Of a stretch of 44,215 bases of DNA, positions 24,796-32,702 are shown in pieces. Origin of the DNA: an uncultured Clostridia bacterium (GTDB lineage: Bacteria; Bacillota; Clostridia; TANB77; CAG-508); the NCBI GenBank assembly GCA_947593355.1, contig CANQDO010000009.1, forward strand, positions 1-44,215, given 5' to 3'. The notes under the pieces were generated by a model. The model had not been told where the DNA came from and ran no database searches. It worked only from the letters and a program-made list of their open reading frames with translations. The position numbers and the translations under genes were made by a program. The stretch's first letter is position 1. Each line of letters begins with the position of its first letter.

Positions 24796-24895
24796 AGTTT
24801 ATATTTTTCTATAGCTTTTAGTAATTTTGACCGTATATTTCTTTATACTTTTCACTAATTTTATTGCATATTTTTCTATAGCTTTTACTAATTTT
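24796..24895 (-). repeat. Three 33/34-nt tandem repeats in the murE-mraY gap
   Basis: Minus-strand units of 33, 34 and 33 nt starting AAAATTA occupy 24863-24895, 24829-24862 and 24796-24828. They could encode an 11-residue Lys-rich amphipathic repeat (K-L-V-K-A-I-E-K-Y-A-I; K-L-V-K-S-I-K-K-Y-T-V), but the extra base in the second unit breaks the frame. A coding-like frame without a start (K-S-A-L-E-K-E-A-K-I-H-R-E-K) continues towards mraY. It reads as a decayed small gene or tail; no intact gene is claimed in this 179-bp gap. Confidence 0.6.
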
Positions 24896-24918
24896 ATGCA
24901 TTTTTAATTTTATAATTT

Positions 24919-26388
24919 TTACCCATTTATAATGTCATTTACTATTATTCTTTCATCAAATGGATATTTTTTGCCATTTATTTCTTGATATGGTTCATGA
25001 CCTTTTCCTGCTAACACAATAATATCTCTTTTATCAGCCATTTCTATTGCATATTTAATTGCTTCTACTCTATCTACTATACATATATATTTGCCCTTTG
25101 TCTTTTTTATTCCTTCTTCTATTTGATCTACTATTTTTTGAGGGTCTTCTGTACGAGGGTTATCTGATGTTATAATTGTAAAATCTGCTATTCTTCCAGA
25201 TATTTCTCCCATTATAGGGCGCTTTGTCGTATCTCTATCTCCTCCACATCCAAATAAAGATATAACTCTTCCTCTAGTATAAGACTTAACTGCATTTAAT
25301 ATATTCTCTAAACTTTCTGGTGAATGTGCATAATCTATCATTATTGTTAAATCTTTTTTATTATTTACAAGCTCTGACCTACCTGGAACTCTAACCTCTA
25401 AAAGTGCATCTTTTATATTGTCAGCTGTTGCTCCTAATGCTGTTCCTACACATATTGCTGCAAGTGAATTATAAACGCTAAATCTACCTGGTATGCAAGT
25501 TTTTATTCTTTCATTTTTCTGACCAATTTTTACTTTAAAATCTACATATGAATTTGTTATTGTTATATCTTTTGCAAGTACACTACAGAAATTATCTATT
25601 CCATATGTTGTTATTTCACAATTTGGTACTAATTTTGGAACTTTTGAACTATATAAGTCATCAGCATTTACAAAACCTTTTTTACACATTTCAAATAATT
25701 TCAATTTTGAATTAAAGTAATCTTGCATGTCTGGATGTTCTTTTTCGCTAATATGATCCTCTGAAAAATTTGTAAATATTCCTATATCAAAGTCACAACC
25801 TGCAACCCTGTTTAATTTTAAACTTTGTGATGAAACTTCCATTACAGCTGTATCGCAACCTTCTTTTACCATTTGCGCAAAAATTGCTTGCAATTTATTA
25901 CTTTCTGGTGTTGTTCTATCACTATCTTCTAACTTTTTGTCCCCAATATATACAGCAATTGTTCCAATTAAACCTACTTTATGACCTGCTTTTTCTAATA
26001 TTGCTTTTGTCATAAATGATGTTGTAGTTTTTCCTTTTGTTCCAGTTATTCCTATTAGTTTAAGCTTCTTTGATGGATTTTTGTAGAAATTGCATGAACA
26101 TATTGCTAGTGCATACCTTGTATCTTTTGCTATTATAACTGTTACATCTTCTGGTATTTTCTTTATTATTTCTATGTTTACACCCTCTTCTGCCATAATT
26201 ACTGATGCTCCCTGATCTACTGCCTTTAAAATGTATTCATGACCATCTGCTTCAAAACCTTTTATTGCTATAAACATACTTCCTTGTACTATATTTCTTG
26301 AATCTTTTTCTATGTTTTTTACATCTACTTCTAAGTCTCCTCTAACTTTTAGCCCTTCAATTCCTACCAGTATTTCTTTTAATTTCAT
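24919..26388 (-). CDS. murE: UDP-MurNAc-L-Ala-D-Glu:meso-DAP ligase
   Basis: A 489-aa Mur ligase adding the third stem-peptide residue. The ATP loop is G-T-K-G-K-T-T-T, and the substrate motif S-D-N-P-R-T-E-D-P (D-N-P-R) is characteristic of meso-diaminopimelate specificity rather than Lys. The N-terminal uridine-binding domain and a C-terminal A-G-K-G-H-E-P-Y-Q motif are present. It is the first gene of the murE-mraY-ftsW-murG cluster, with a promoter at 26485-26513. Confidence 0.95.
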   Translation of the reverse strand: MKLKEILVGIEGLKVRGDLEVDVKNIEKDSRNIVQGSMFIAIKGFEADGHEYILKAVDQGASVIMAEEGVNIEIIKKIPEDVTVIIAKDTRYALAICSCNFYKNPSKKLKLIGITGTKGKTTTSFMTKAILEKAGHKVGLIGTIAVYIGDKKLEDSDRTTPESNKLQAIFAQMVKEGCDTAVMEVSSQSLKLNRVAGCDFDIGIFTNFSEDHISEKEHPDMQDYFNSKLKLFEMCKKGFVNADDLYSSKVPKLVPNCEITTYGIDNFCSVLAKDITITNSYVDFKVKIGQKNERIKTCIPGRFSVYNSLAAICVGTALGATADNIKDALLEVRVPGRSELVNNKKDLTIMIDYAHSPESLENILNAVKSYTRGRVISLFGCGGDRDTTKRPIMGEISGRIADFTIITSDNPRTEDPQKIVDQIEEGIKKTKGKYICIVDRVEAIKYAIEMADKRDIIVLAGKGHEPYQEINGKKYPFDERIIVNDIING

Positions 26389-26484
26389 GTGAATTACATT
26401 CCTTTCTAAGGTACAAAGCTTACTTTAAGCTTTCCCCTCTAAAATATAAAACTTTATTCTATATATTTATATTTCGGCACGTTA

Positions 26485-26513
26485 ATTATATAACTAAAGT
26501 TTCATTTTGTAAA
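26485..26513 (-). promoter_or_regulatory. Promoter of the murE-mraY-ftsW-murG cluster
   Basis: TTTACA (26508-26513), a 17-bp spacer and TATAAT (26485-26490) on the minus strand. Confidence 0.75.
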
Positions 26514-26592
26514 TGTTTTTTCTTATAAAATCCCTTCCCTATTTCATATTTTGCCTTAGTGCTTATAAATTGCAGTTATGCATAGAAATTAG

Positions 26593-26621
26593 TTGACATT
26601 TTATGTAAAATAGTATATAAT
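26593..26621 (+). promoter_or_regulatory. Consensus promoter of the DEAH helicase gene
   Basis: A perfect TTGACA (26593-26598), 17-bp spacer and perfect TATAAT (26616-26621), giving a leader of about 115 bases. Confidence 0.88.
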
Positions 26622-26744
26622 TTTTATACATATTTTGTACACTTTACTTCTAAATATAGAAGCTAACAATGAAAGGAGGATTTATTATTTAGATTTACAA
26701 TTTGTAACTATTATTATCATATACTCATAGAAAGGATTTAAAGT

Positions 26745-28733
26745 ATGCTACCTATTGAATCTTTAAAAGACGAAATCGTACAGACTATAAATGAAAATTC
26801 CATAACGATTATCGAAGGTGCCACTGGTTGTGGAAAAACCACAAAAGTTCCTATGTATTTAGCAGAAGCCGGCTACAATGTAATTGTAACACAGCCTAGA
26901 CGGCTTGCAGCTATGATGCCAGCTAAATATGTAGCAGAGCATTTTGGAAACAGACCAGTTGGCGATTTAGTTGGGTTTTATACTGGTATTGAAAGTAACT
27001 TTAGTGAAAATTCACAAATTATTTATTCAACAGAAGGTAGCGAGTTTTTGTTTCAAATATCTGCCAACATAAGAACTTCAAGCAATAATGTTTTAGTTAT
27101 TGATGAAATTCATGAATGGAGTATTGAAGCAGATGTATTACTCGCTTATGTAAAAAACTTAATAGATAATGGTGCTGATATAAAGTTAGTAGCAATGAGC
27201 GCCACACTTGAAAGCAACCTTTTATCTAACTATTTAAACAATGCACCAGTTATAAAAATTGAATCAAATGCTTATAATGTTGGTTTCATACAAAAGCCTG
27301 CAAGTGAATTAGAAAACATAGTGCTTGCTCTGGCCAGATGCAAAAATAATGTTTTAGTATTCCTTCCAGGCAAAAACGAAATTAGTGAACTGAAAAAGTC
27401 TTTAATAAAACTCTTCAAAAGCTATAACGTAGGTTCAACTATTCTCGAATTACATTCAGATTTAAGTGTAGATGAACAGCAAAGGGCTTTTTTTAAGTAT
27501 ACTAATGGTAAAATTATTCTTTCCACCAACATTGCGCAGACTTCTGTTACAATACCAGATATTGACATGGTAGTTGACTCAGGGCTTGAAAAAAGGTTAG
27601 ATATTATAGATGACATACCATCTCTTTGCCTTAGAACTATTAGTCAATCTGACTCTATACAGAGAAAAGGTCGTACTGGTAGATGTGGTCCCGGATTTTA
27701 CTACTTGTGTTGTGACACGAAGTTTGAAGATATGCATCCCTCTTCCATGCCAGACATCTATTGTTTGCGTATGGACAAAATTTTACTTTCAATGATACGT
27801 TACAATATAGATATCCATTCTTTAGATTTCTTTCATAAACCTAATGAAGATAATTTGAAAGCTTCTTGGCAACTTTTGTATAAACTTGGTGCCATAGATG
27901 AGCATAAAAACATAACTGAGTTAGGCATTGAAATGACCAATATACCTCTGGATGTTCGATTTTCCAGAATATTAGTAGAAGCAAAAAAATATGGTGTAGA
28001 ATGTGATGCTCTAATTTGCTGTTTAATAATGGAGTATGGGCCACTTTGCTATGAACGTCCTATGTTAACACTAGCTTCATATAAATCAGATTTATTCTAT
28101 GAGCTAGAACTGTTTAAGCAAGCAAACGGCCCTAATCCTATACTATTGGAAGACAAAAATGTTAATAAATCCAATTATGCAAAAATTGTTATGTATTTTA
28201 ACAAATTGATTGAACGGCTTCACATTACAAAATCTTATTCACCCATTGATACTACATCATTAAAAAAATGCCTACTAACTGGTTTTTCAGATTGGATATT
28301 TATTCACGAAAACAGAGTTGGGTATAAGAATTCACTTCTTGCGACTCCCAGGTTATTACTCAAAAATTCATGCCTTTTCAAAAAGCATAAGAAAATTCTT
28401 GTAGGGCAACCTATGAATTTTTATAATAATCCCAACAGCACAGAGTTTTCGTTTACTCGCCTTATATTCCCTACAGAATATAGTTTGGATGAATTAATGG
28501 AGTTTGTGCCACAACTTCTTACAACAAAACACACAATATCAAATGGCATAATTTCTTCTCATATTCTATACAATGATATCGAAATTGCTTCATTTGAATT
28601 AGGTTCTGTAGAGGAATTACATGAAACTCGACCTGAAGGTTTTCATGAAGAATTTGAATATTTGGATAAATTCAAACAGAATTTCAAATGTTCTTACTTC
28701 TATGATTTGAAATTATCTTCCGTGGTCGTATAA
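26745..28733 (+). CDS. DEAH-box ATP-dependent RNA helicase, HrpA/HrpB-like
   Basis: A 662-aa SF2 helicase. Motif I is G-A-T-G-C-G-K-T-T (about 25-33), Ia is T-Q-P-R-R-L-A, II is D-E-I-H (about 119), III is M-S-A-T (about 150), V is S-T-N-I-A-Q-T-S-V-T-I, and VI is Q-R-K-G-R-T-G-R (about 306). A helical HA2-like part follows, then a C-terminal part I do not recognise. It probably unwinds or remodels RNA. HrpA/HrpB proteins are more usual in Proteobacteria and Actinobacteria. In-frame CGG codons are read as Arg, including in motif Ia, unlike at the frameshift sites elsewhere. AAAGGA precedes the ATG. Confidence 0.92.
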   Translation: MLPIESLKDEIVQTINENSITIIEGATGCGKTTKVPMYLAEAGYNVIVTQPRRLAAMMPAKYVAEHFGNRPVGDLVGFYTGIESNFSENSQIIYSTEGSEFLFQISANIRTSSNNVLVIDEIHEWSIEADVLLAYVKNLIDNGADIKLVAMSATLESNLLSNYLNNAPVIKIESNAYNVGFIQKPASELENIVLALARCKNNVLVFLPGKNEISELKKSLIKLFKSYNVGSTILELHSDLSVDEQQRAFFKYTNGKIILSTNIAQTSVTIPDIDMVVDSGLEKRLDIIDDIPSLCLRTISQSDSIQRKGRTGRCGPGFYYLCCDTKFEDMHPSSMPDIYCLRMDKILLSMIRYNIDIHSLDFFHKPNEDNLKASWQLLYKLGAIDEHKNITELGIEMTNIPLDVRFSRILVEAKKYGVECDALICCLIMEYGPLCYERPMLTLASYKSDLFYELELFKQANGPNPILLEDKNVNKSNYAKIVMYFNKLIERLHITKSYSPIDTTSLKKCLLTGFSDWIFIHENRVGYKNSLLATPRLLLKNSCLFKKHKKILVGQPMNFYNNPNSTEFSFTRLIFPTEYSLDELMEFVPQLLTTKHTISNGIISSHILYNDIEIASFELGSVEELHETRPEGFHEEFEYLDKFKQNFKCSYFYDLKLSSVVV

Positions 28734-28757
28734 ATCTAAATAAAAAATCTAACGTTT

Positions 28758-28785
28758 AGAGGAGGTCAAAATGACCTCCTCTTTC
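28758..28785 (+). terminator. Terminator-like hairpin after the helicase gene
   Basis: AGAGGAGGTCA (28758-28768) and TGACCTCCTCT (28772-28782) form an 11-bp perfect stem with a 3-base loop, followed by a short T-run. The stem contains a strong Shine-Dalgarno (AGGAGG) and an ATG opening an 11-codon frame (M-T-S-S-F-H-Y-I-N-S-L), both hidden in the hairpin. Confidence 0.7.
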
Positions 28786-28815
28786 CATTACATTAATTCT
28801 CTGTAACAAATTTTA

Positions 28816-29133
28816 TTATATATCTATAAATACATTACTTTTTTTATTAACCACTATTCCTGCATTTGGCGTTTGGGTCTTTACAAAAGTATTTTCTTCA
28901 TCCAACTCTTCTGGCGCGTTATTTATATTTATTTCTAATTCACATTCTTTTAATTTTGCTTTTGCATCTTTTATGTTTAAGCCTACTATATCTGGGACCT
29001 CTACGGTTTCTACTATATTTTCGCCAGTTTCTCCATCTTTTGCAACTTCCAAATATGGTAAAATTTCACTAAATAATTGCCCACCTATTGGTGCTGCCAC
29101 ACCACCTCCTTGGTGTATTTTGACAACACAATT
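28816..29133 (-). pseudogene. C-terminal fragment of a PASTA-domain penicillin-binding protein (SpoVD-like)
   Basis: Homology-like sequence begins at about 29133 (V-V-K-I-H-Q-G-G-G-V-A-A-P-I-G-G), the usual end of a PBP transpeptidase domain, and continues through one PASTA domain (V-E-V-P-D-I-V-G-L-N-I-K-D-A). The whole transpeptidase is missing and stops lie just upstream, so this is a truncated remnant. A 94-aa product from GTG 29100 is possible: the Gly codons GGA-GGT-GGT happen to form a ribosome site. No function is assigned. Confidence 0.75.
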
Positions 29134-29179
29134 TTAACATTATTTAAGTTTTTGAATATACTATTAAGAGGTGTTCAAA

Positions 29180-29638
29180 ATGTTTACTAATATATTTAAT
29201 ACTGCAAAAGCCCATATAAAAGGTGGAAAAAAATATCCTAAAATAGATGGCACAGTTACTTTTAGAGAGACTAAAAATGGCGTAATAATGACTGCTAAAA
29301 TTAATAATTTGCCACAATCTAAAGATAAATGTAAAGGAAGATTTTTTGGTTTTCATATTCATGAGGGAAGTTCTTGTACTGGAAATTCGGAAGATGAATT
29401 TGCAAACGCAAAGTCACATTTAAACACTACTAATTGCCCTCATCCTTTCCATATAGGAGATTTACCACCATTAATTGAAAATAACGGTTACAGCTATATG
29501 AGTGTTTTAATAAATAAATTTAAAATAAAAGACATTATAGGAAAAGTAATCATTATCCATGATTCTCCAGATGACTTTACTACTCAGCCGAGTGGAAATT
29601 CTGAAACTAAAATTGCTTGTGGTAAAATTGAAAAATAG
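29180..29638 (+). CDS. Cu/Zn superoxide dismutase-like protein
   Basis: A 152-aa protein. Copper ligands are visible in G-F-H-I-H-E-G, the zinc region in H-L-N-T-T-N-C-P-H-P-F-H-I-G-D-L-P-P-L, and the last copper ligand in I-I-H-D-S-P-D-D-F with T-Q-P-S-G-N-S. Both disulfide cysteines (S-S-C and I-A-C-G) are present. It should dismutate superoxide. There is no signal peptide, which is unusual because bacterial SodC is usually exported. The ATG at 29180 has AAGAGGTG about 6 bases upstream; a GTG at 29171 is within that site. Confidence 0.85.
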   Translation: MFTNIFNTAKAHIKGGKKYPKIDGTVTFRETKNGVIMTAKINNLPQSKDKCKGRFFGFHIHEGSSCTGNSEDEFANAKSHLNTTNCPHPFHIGDLPPLIENNGYSYMSVLINKFKIKDIIGKVIIIHDSPDDFTTQPSGNSETKIACGKIEK

Positions 29639-29658
29639 TCTATTTAAGAGTATGTAGA

Positions 29659-31366
29659 TTAAATTGCTTTTACATCTAATTCTAATGCATTTTTATGGTA
29701 TTCTATGTACTCTAAATATCTTTTTAACTCATCTTTAAACTTAAATTTTATCGTTATATCTCCATTTTCTTTTACATATATACTGTCTATTAATTCCATC
29801 ATGATATTTCTTGATAATTCTGTAATACCCCTTTGTCTTTTAAATTTTTCTATCCATTCATTTTGTAATTCTTCGTGCACTTCACATTTTTGTCTTTCAT
29901 TTTTTAAATTTTCTATATTTTGTTTTAATCTTTCAATATCATTTTCGTATTTTTGCTTATATTCTAAATATTCTTGCCTTGTAATATCTTCATTTTTCCA
30001 ATCTTCATATAGTGCCTTCTTAAAATTTGATATCTTAAAAATCTCATTTTGTTTTGTAGTTATCATATTTTCAATATTTTTGCTTTTATTTTTTTGAAAA
30101 TTATCGTCATTTATTTGCTTTACAATTTCTTCTACATCAATTAAATCAATATGAAAATTAATTGCTTTCAAAACTGCCTTTTCTAAATTTTCTAGCTTAA
30201 TAGTATGTTTTGTGCATAGCTTATTAGATTTTTTTCTATATGTGCTACAAATATAGTATTCATATTTACCTCCACTCTTATTTATGCTACTTTTCTTATT
30301 CATTGCACGTCCACAATCGTTACATTTTAAAAAACCTGCCCATACTGATAATACTTTCGTTTTTTGTGATACCTTCGTATCTTTCATGCTAATCTCTTGC
30401 GCCTTTTTAAAAGTTTCTTTATCAATTATCGGCTCGTGAGTATTTTCTACTCTTACCCATTCTTCTTTGCATACTTTCTCTACTTTATGTACTTTGTAGC
30501 TTTTTGTTCTTCTTTTGCCTTGAATAGTATTTCCAATATACACCTCATTATTTAAAATATTTCGTATAGTAGAAGGTGTCCATGTATATGTACTATCTTG
30601 TATTCCAAAATTATTATAGTTTTGCTTAAGTTCTAATTTCTTATGTCCTGTGGGGTTTAAAATTCCTAAATCATTTAATCTATGACAGATTTTTATTTTC
30701 CCTATTCCATCATTTACATACCAATCAAAAATTTTTCTAACAACATTTGCTACAGTTTCATCAACAATTAACTTGTGCTTATCCTTTGGATTTTTAATGT
30801 AGCCATAAGAGGTAAATGCGCCTATAAATTCCCCCTTTTTCCTTTTTCCTTTTAAAGATGTTCTTATTTTTATTGACGTATCTCTTGCATATTCATCATT
30901 TATTAAATTTTTGAATGGCACCAAAATTGTATTTGCGCTTGCTGGATTTTTAAAACTATCTACAAAATCATTAATTGCAATAAATCTTATATTAAATAAT
31001 GGGAAAACTTGCTCTATGTAGTTTCCTACTTCTATATAATTTCTTCCAAGTCTTGATAAATCTTTTACAATAACACAATTAATACTCCCATTTTTCATAT
31101 CTTCTAGTAGTCTTTGAAATGATGGTCTATTGAAATCTGTCCCTGTAAATCCATCATCTATATATGTATCATAAACTATTAAATCATCATGCTCTTCTAC
31201 AAATTCATTTAATATTGCTTTTTGGCTTGTTACGCTATTGCTTTCCTGCTTGTCTTTCCCGATTATCTTCATCTTCCTGTGAAAGCCTAATATATAGTGC
31301 AACTGACCATATTCTTTTATTTTCAATATTTTCGTTAGAAGAATACTTTGATTTCCTTCCTGCCAC
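29659..31366 (-). CDS. Large serine recombinase, split by a +1 frameshift at a CGG codon
   Basis: Read with one +1 shift this is a 568-aa large serine recombinase. It starts at GTG 31366 (GGAGGT upstream). The catalytic Ser is in Y-I-R-L-S-Q-E-D (residue 29). Codon 36 is CGG (31261-31259); skipping its C reads E-D-E-D-N-G-K-D-K-Q-E-S-N-S-V and joins the second frame. Further on are the I-D-D-G-F-T-G-T and D-L-S-R-L-G-R-N-Y-I-E-V resolvase motifs, the recombinase domain, a zinc ribbon (C-N-D-C-G-R-A and C-S-T-Y-R-K-K-S-N-K-L-C) and a coiled coil. Such enzymes integrate and excise mobile elements. Without shifting, the long frame lacks the catalytic Ser. Confidence 0.88.
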
Positions 31367-31405
31367 TAATTTTTTACCTCCATATTTTATATAGTAATGT
31401 GCTCT

Positions 31406-31561
31406 TCAGCCATTTTTTACTTTTAGCTTTAAAATATTTAACATGCAATCTTTAAAGCTTTTATTGTTTTTAGAATATTCCATATCTACACACATACTCC
31501 CTACCTTTAATCGGTATAAACCTTCTGCTTTTGTTAAGTTTTCTATTTTTTTATTTTTCAA
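31406..31561 (-). CDS. Small protein upstream of the recombinase, TnpW-like
   Basis: A 51-aa frame starts at TTG 31561 with AGGAGG 10 bases upstream and ends 39 bp before the recombinase start. The pattern L-K-V-G-S-M-C-V, then K-S-F-K-D-C-M-L-N-I-L-K, resembles the small transposon-encoded proteins next to large serine recombinases (TnpW-type). Function is unknown. Assignment rests on context and a loose pattern. Confidence 0.5.
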   Translation of the reverse strand: MKNKKIENLTKAEGLYRLKVGSMCVDMEYSKNNKSFKDCMLNILKLKVKNG

Positions 31562-31667
31562 GCTGTTTTTTCCTCCTGAAGAATTTTATTCTTTAAAAAG
31601 AATTTTATTACTACTTGAATAAATGTCTTTCAAAAATTAAAAATGTGTAAATAGGTGCAATAATTTA

Positions 31668-31697
31668 ACTAGAAATACTTCTCTACTAATTTCTAGT
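31668..31697 (-). terminator. Hairpin after dinD
   Basis: ACTAGAAAT (31668-31676) and ATTTCTAGT (31689-31697) form a 9-bp stem 15 bp beyond the dinD stop. There is no T-run, so efficiency is uncertain. Confidence 0.4.
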
Positions 31698-31711
31698 CAT
31701 TTTTTATAATT

Positions 31712-32575
31712 TTACTCATCTAACATTAATTTTGTTTTCTTGTCCTTTAGTCTCTTTAATTGTTCTTTTTCTACTTGTTTAATATTCTTTTTTGGTGTCG
31801 GTAAATCTTCTGGCATCGTTCCTCCAATATCTTCTATTGCTTTTCTTACCTTTGTTCCAACTTCATAATGAGTTGAAGTTGCTTTACTACAGCTATGTAT
31901 CTTATCTTTTTTTAGTTTTTCTTCTGTTTGTGATATTCTAAATAAATTAGCAATTAATTCTGTACTTCCCATAAAATCTAATATTTTTTCATTATCTTTT
32001 AACTTTTTTCTTTTATGTATGTCATCTACTGTCAATCCACCATATAATCCCATATAGCCTGCATTTTGAAATTCTGCATATTCCTCATTTGTTATTACAC
32101 CTGAATTGTGCGCTGCTTCTAATAGCATTTGGTTCCATTGTTTTATATCTCCACGAATTACTAATCTTTTATTGTCTTCGTCTAATTGATTAAAATAATC
32201 TGCTACTTCTTGTCTTCGTGTTTGAATTGCAAAATAAGTCTGTCCTAATGCAATAACTTCTTTTCTTGGATCACTATTTTGTACTATTAAATAACACGCA
32301 TATCTTGATAGTTCATAGTCTACCACTTTTTTCTGCAATGCACCGGCTTTAACGATTTTCCTGACCTCAGGAAAATCGTCTTCTATGTTTCTACCACTAT
32401 TTTTACACGCTAATTTTGCTCTGCTTATTACTTTTGAAAAATTTTCCCATTTTTTATATTGTAAAACTTCACTTAATTCTCTTGCCTTCCAATATTCTGT
32501 TCCGTCTTCTCTAATCTTTTTTATTTCTTCAAAACTTTTATATTCTTCTGCTTGTAAGCTACTCAATACTATCAT
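31712..32575 (-). CDS. dinD: DNA damage-inducible protein D (DinD)
   Basis: About 287 aa. The BRO-N-like N-terminal domain (E-Y-W-K-A-R-E-L-S-E-V-L-Q-Y) is followed by the DinD signature R-Y-A-C-Y-L-I-V-Q-N-S-D-P-R-K-E-V and Y-F-A-I-Q-T-R-R-Q-E. In E. coli DinD is SOS-induced and inhibits RecA filament activity. The start is uncertain: ATG 32575 or TTG 32566 (GGAG 9 bases upstream). A candidate repressor site overlaps its promoter. It neighbours a mobile-element remnant. Confidence 0.88.
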   Translation of the reverse strand: MIVLSSLQAEEYKSFEEIKKIREDGTEYWKARELSEVLQYKKWENFSKVISRAKLACKNSGRNIEDDFPEVRKIVKAGALQKKVVDYELSRYACYLIVQNSDPRKEVIALGQTYFAIQTRRQEVADYFNQLDEDNKRLVIRGDIKQWNQMLLEAAHNSGVITNEEYAEFQNAGYMGLYGGLTVDDIHKRKKLKDNEKILDFMGSTELIANLFRISQTEEKLKKDKIHSCSKATSTHYEVGTKVRKAIEDIGGTMPEDLPTPKKNIKQVEKEQLKRLKDKKTKLMLDE

Positions 32576-32597
32576 CTCCAATTTCTAATTTTTTATA

Positions 32598-32626
32598 ATT
32601 ATATCAAACGTTTGTTTATTGTTCAA
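32598..32626 (-). promoter_or_regulatory. dinD promoter with embedded palindrome, candidate SOS operator
   Basis: TTGAAC (32621-32626), 17-bp spacer and TATAAT (32598-32603) on the minus strand. The spacer contains the perfect palindrome CAAACGTTTG (32605-32614), just before the -10. That position fits a repressor such as LexA, although the core is shorter than the usual Gram-positive LexA box. Confidence 0.6.
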
Positions 32627-32660
32627 GCATTTTTAGATAAAATTCAATTTTTCATAAAAC

Positions 32661-32696
32661 AAAAAAAAGAAAGTAAATGCAATTTACTTTCTTTTT
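32661..32696 (-). terminator. Terminator of the dockerin-protein gene
   Basis: AAAGAAAGTAAAT and ATTTACTTTCTTT pair around a 3-base loop, followed on the minus strand by a T-run. It lies just after the stop codon. Confidence 0.85.
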
Positions 32697-32702
32697 CATA
32701 TT

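Larger units (their letters stand above)
26389..26744. other. Divergent regulatory region between murE and the helicase gene
   Basis: This gap contains two back-to-back promoters (26485-26513 minus, 26593-26621 plus). The murE leader carries a small hairpin (AAAGCTTA/TAAGCTTT near 26417-26435). The helicase leader contains a second AAAGGAGGA near 26671 that is not followed by a usable gene start. Confidence 0.6.

Noticed and set aside
26669-26692. Seven-codon leader frame M-K-G-G-F-I-I before the helicase
   Set aside because: It has no ribosome site of its own; the AAAGGAGGA lies inside it. Probably chance.
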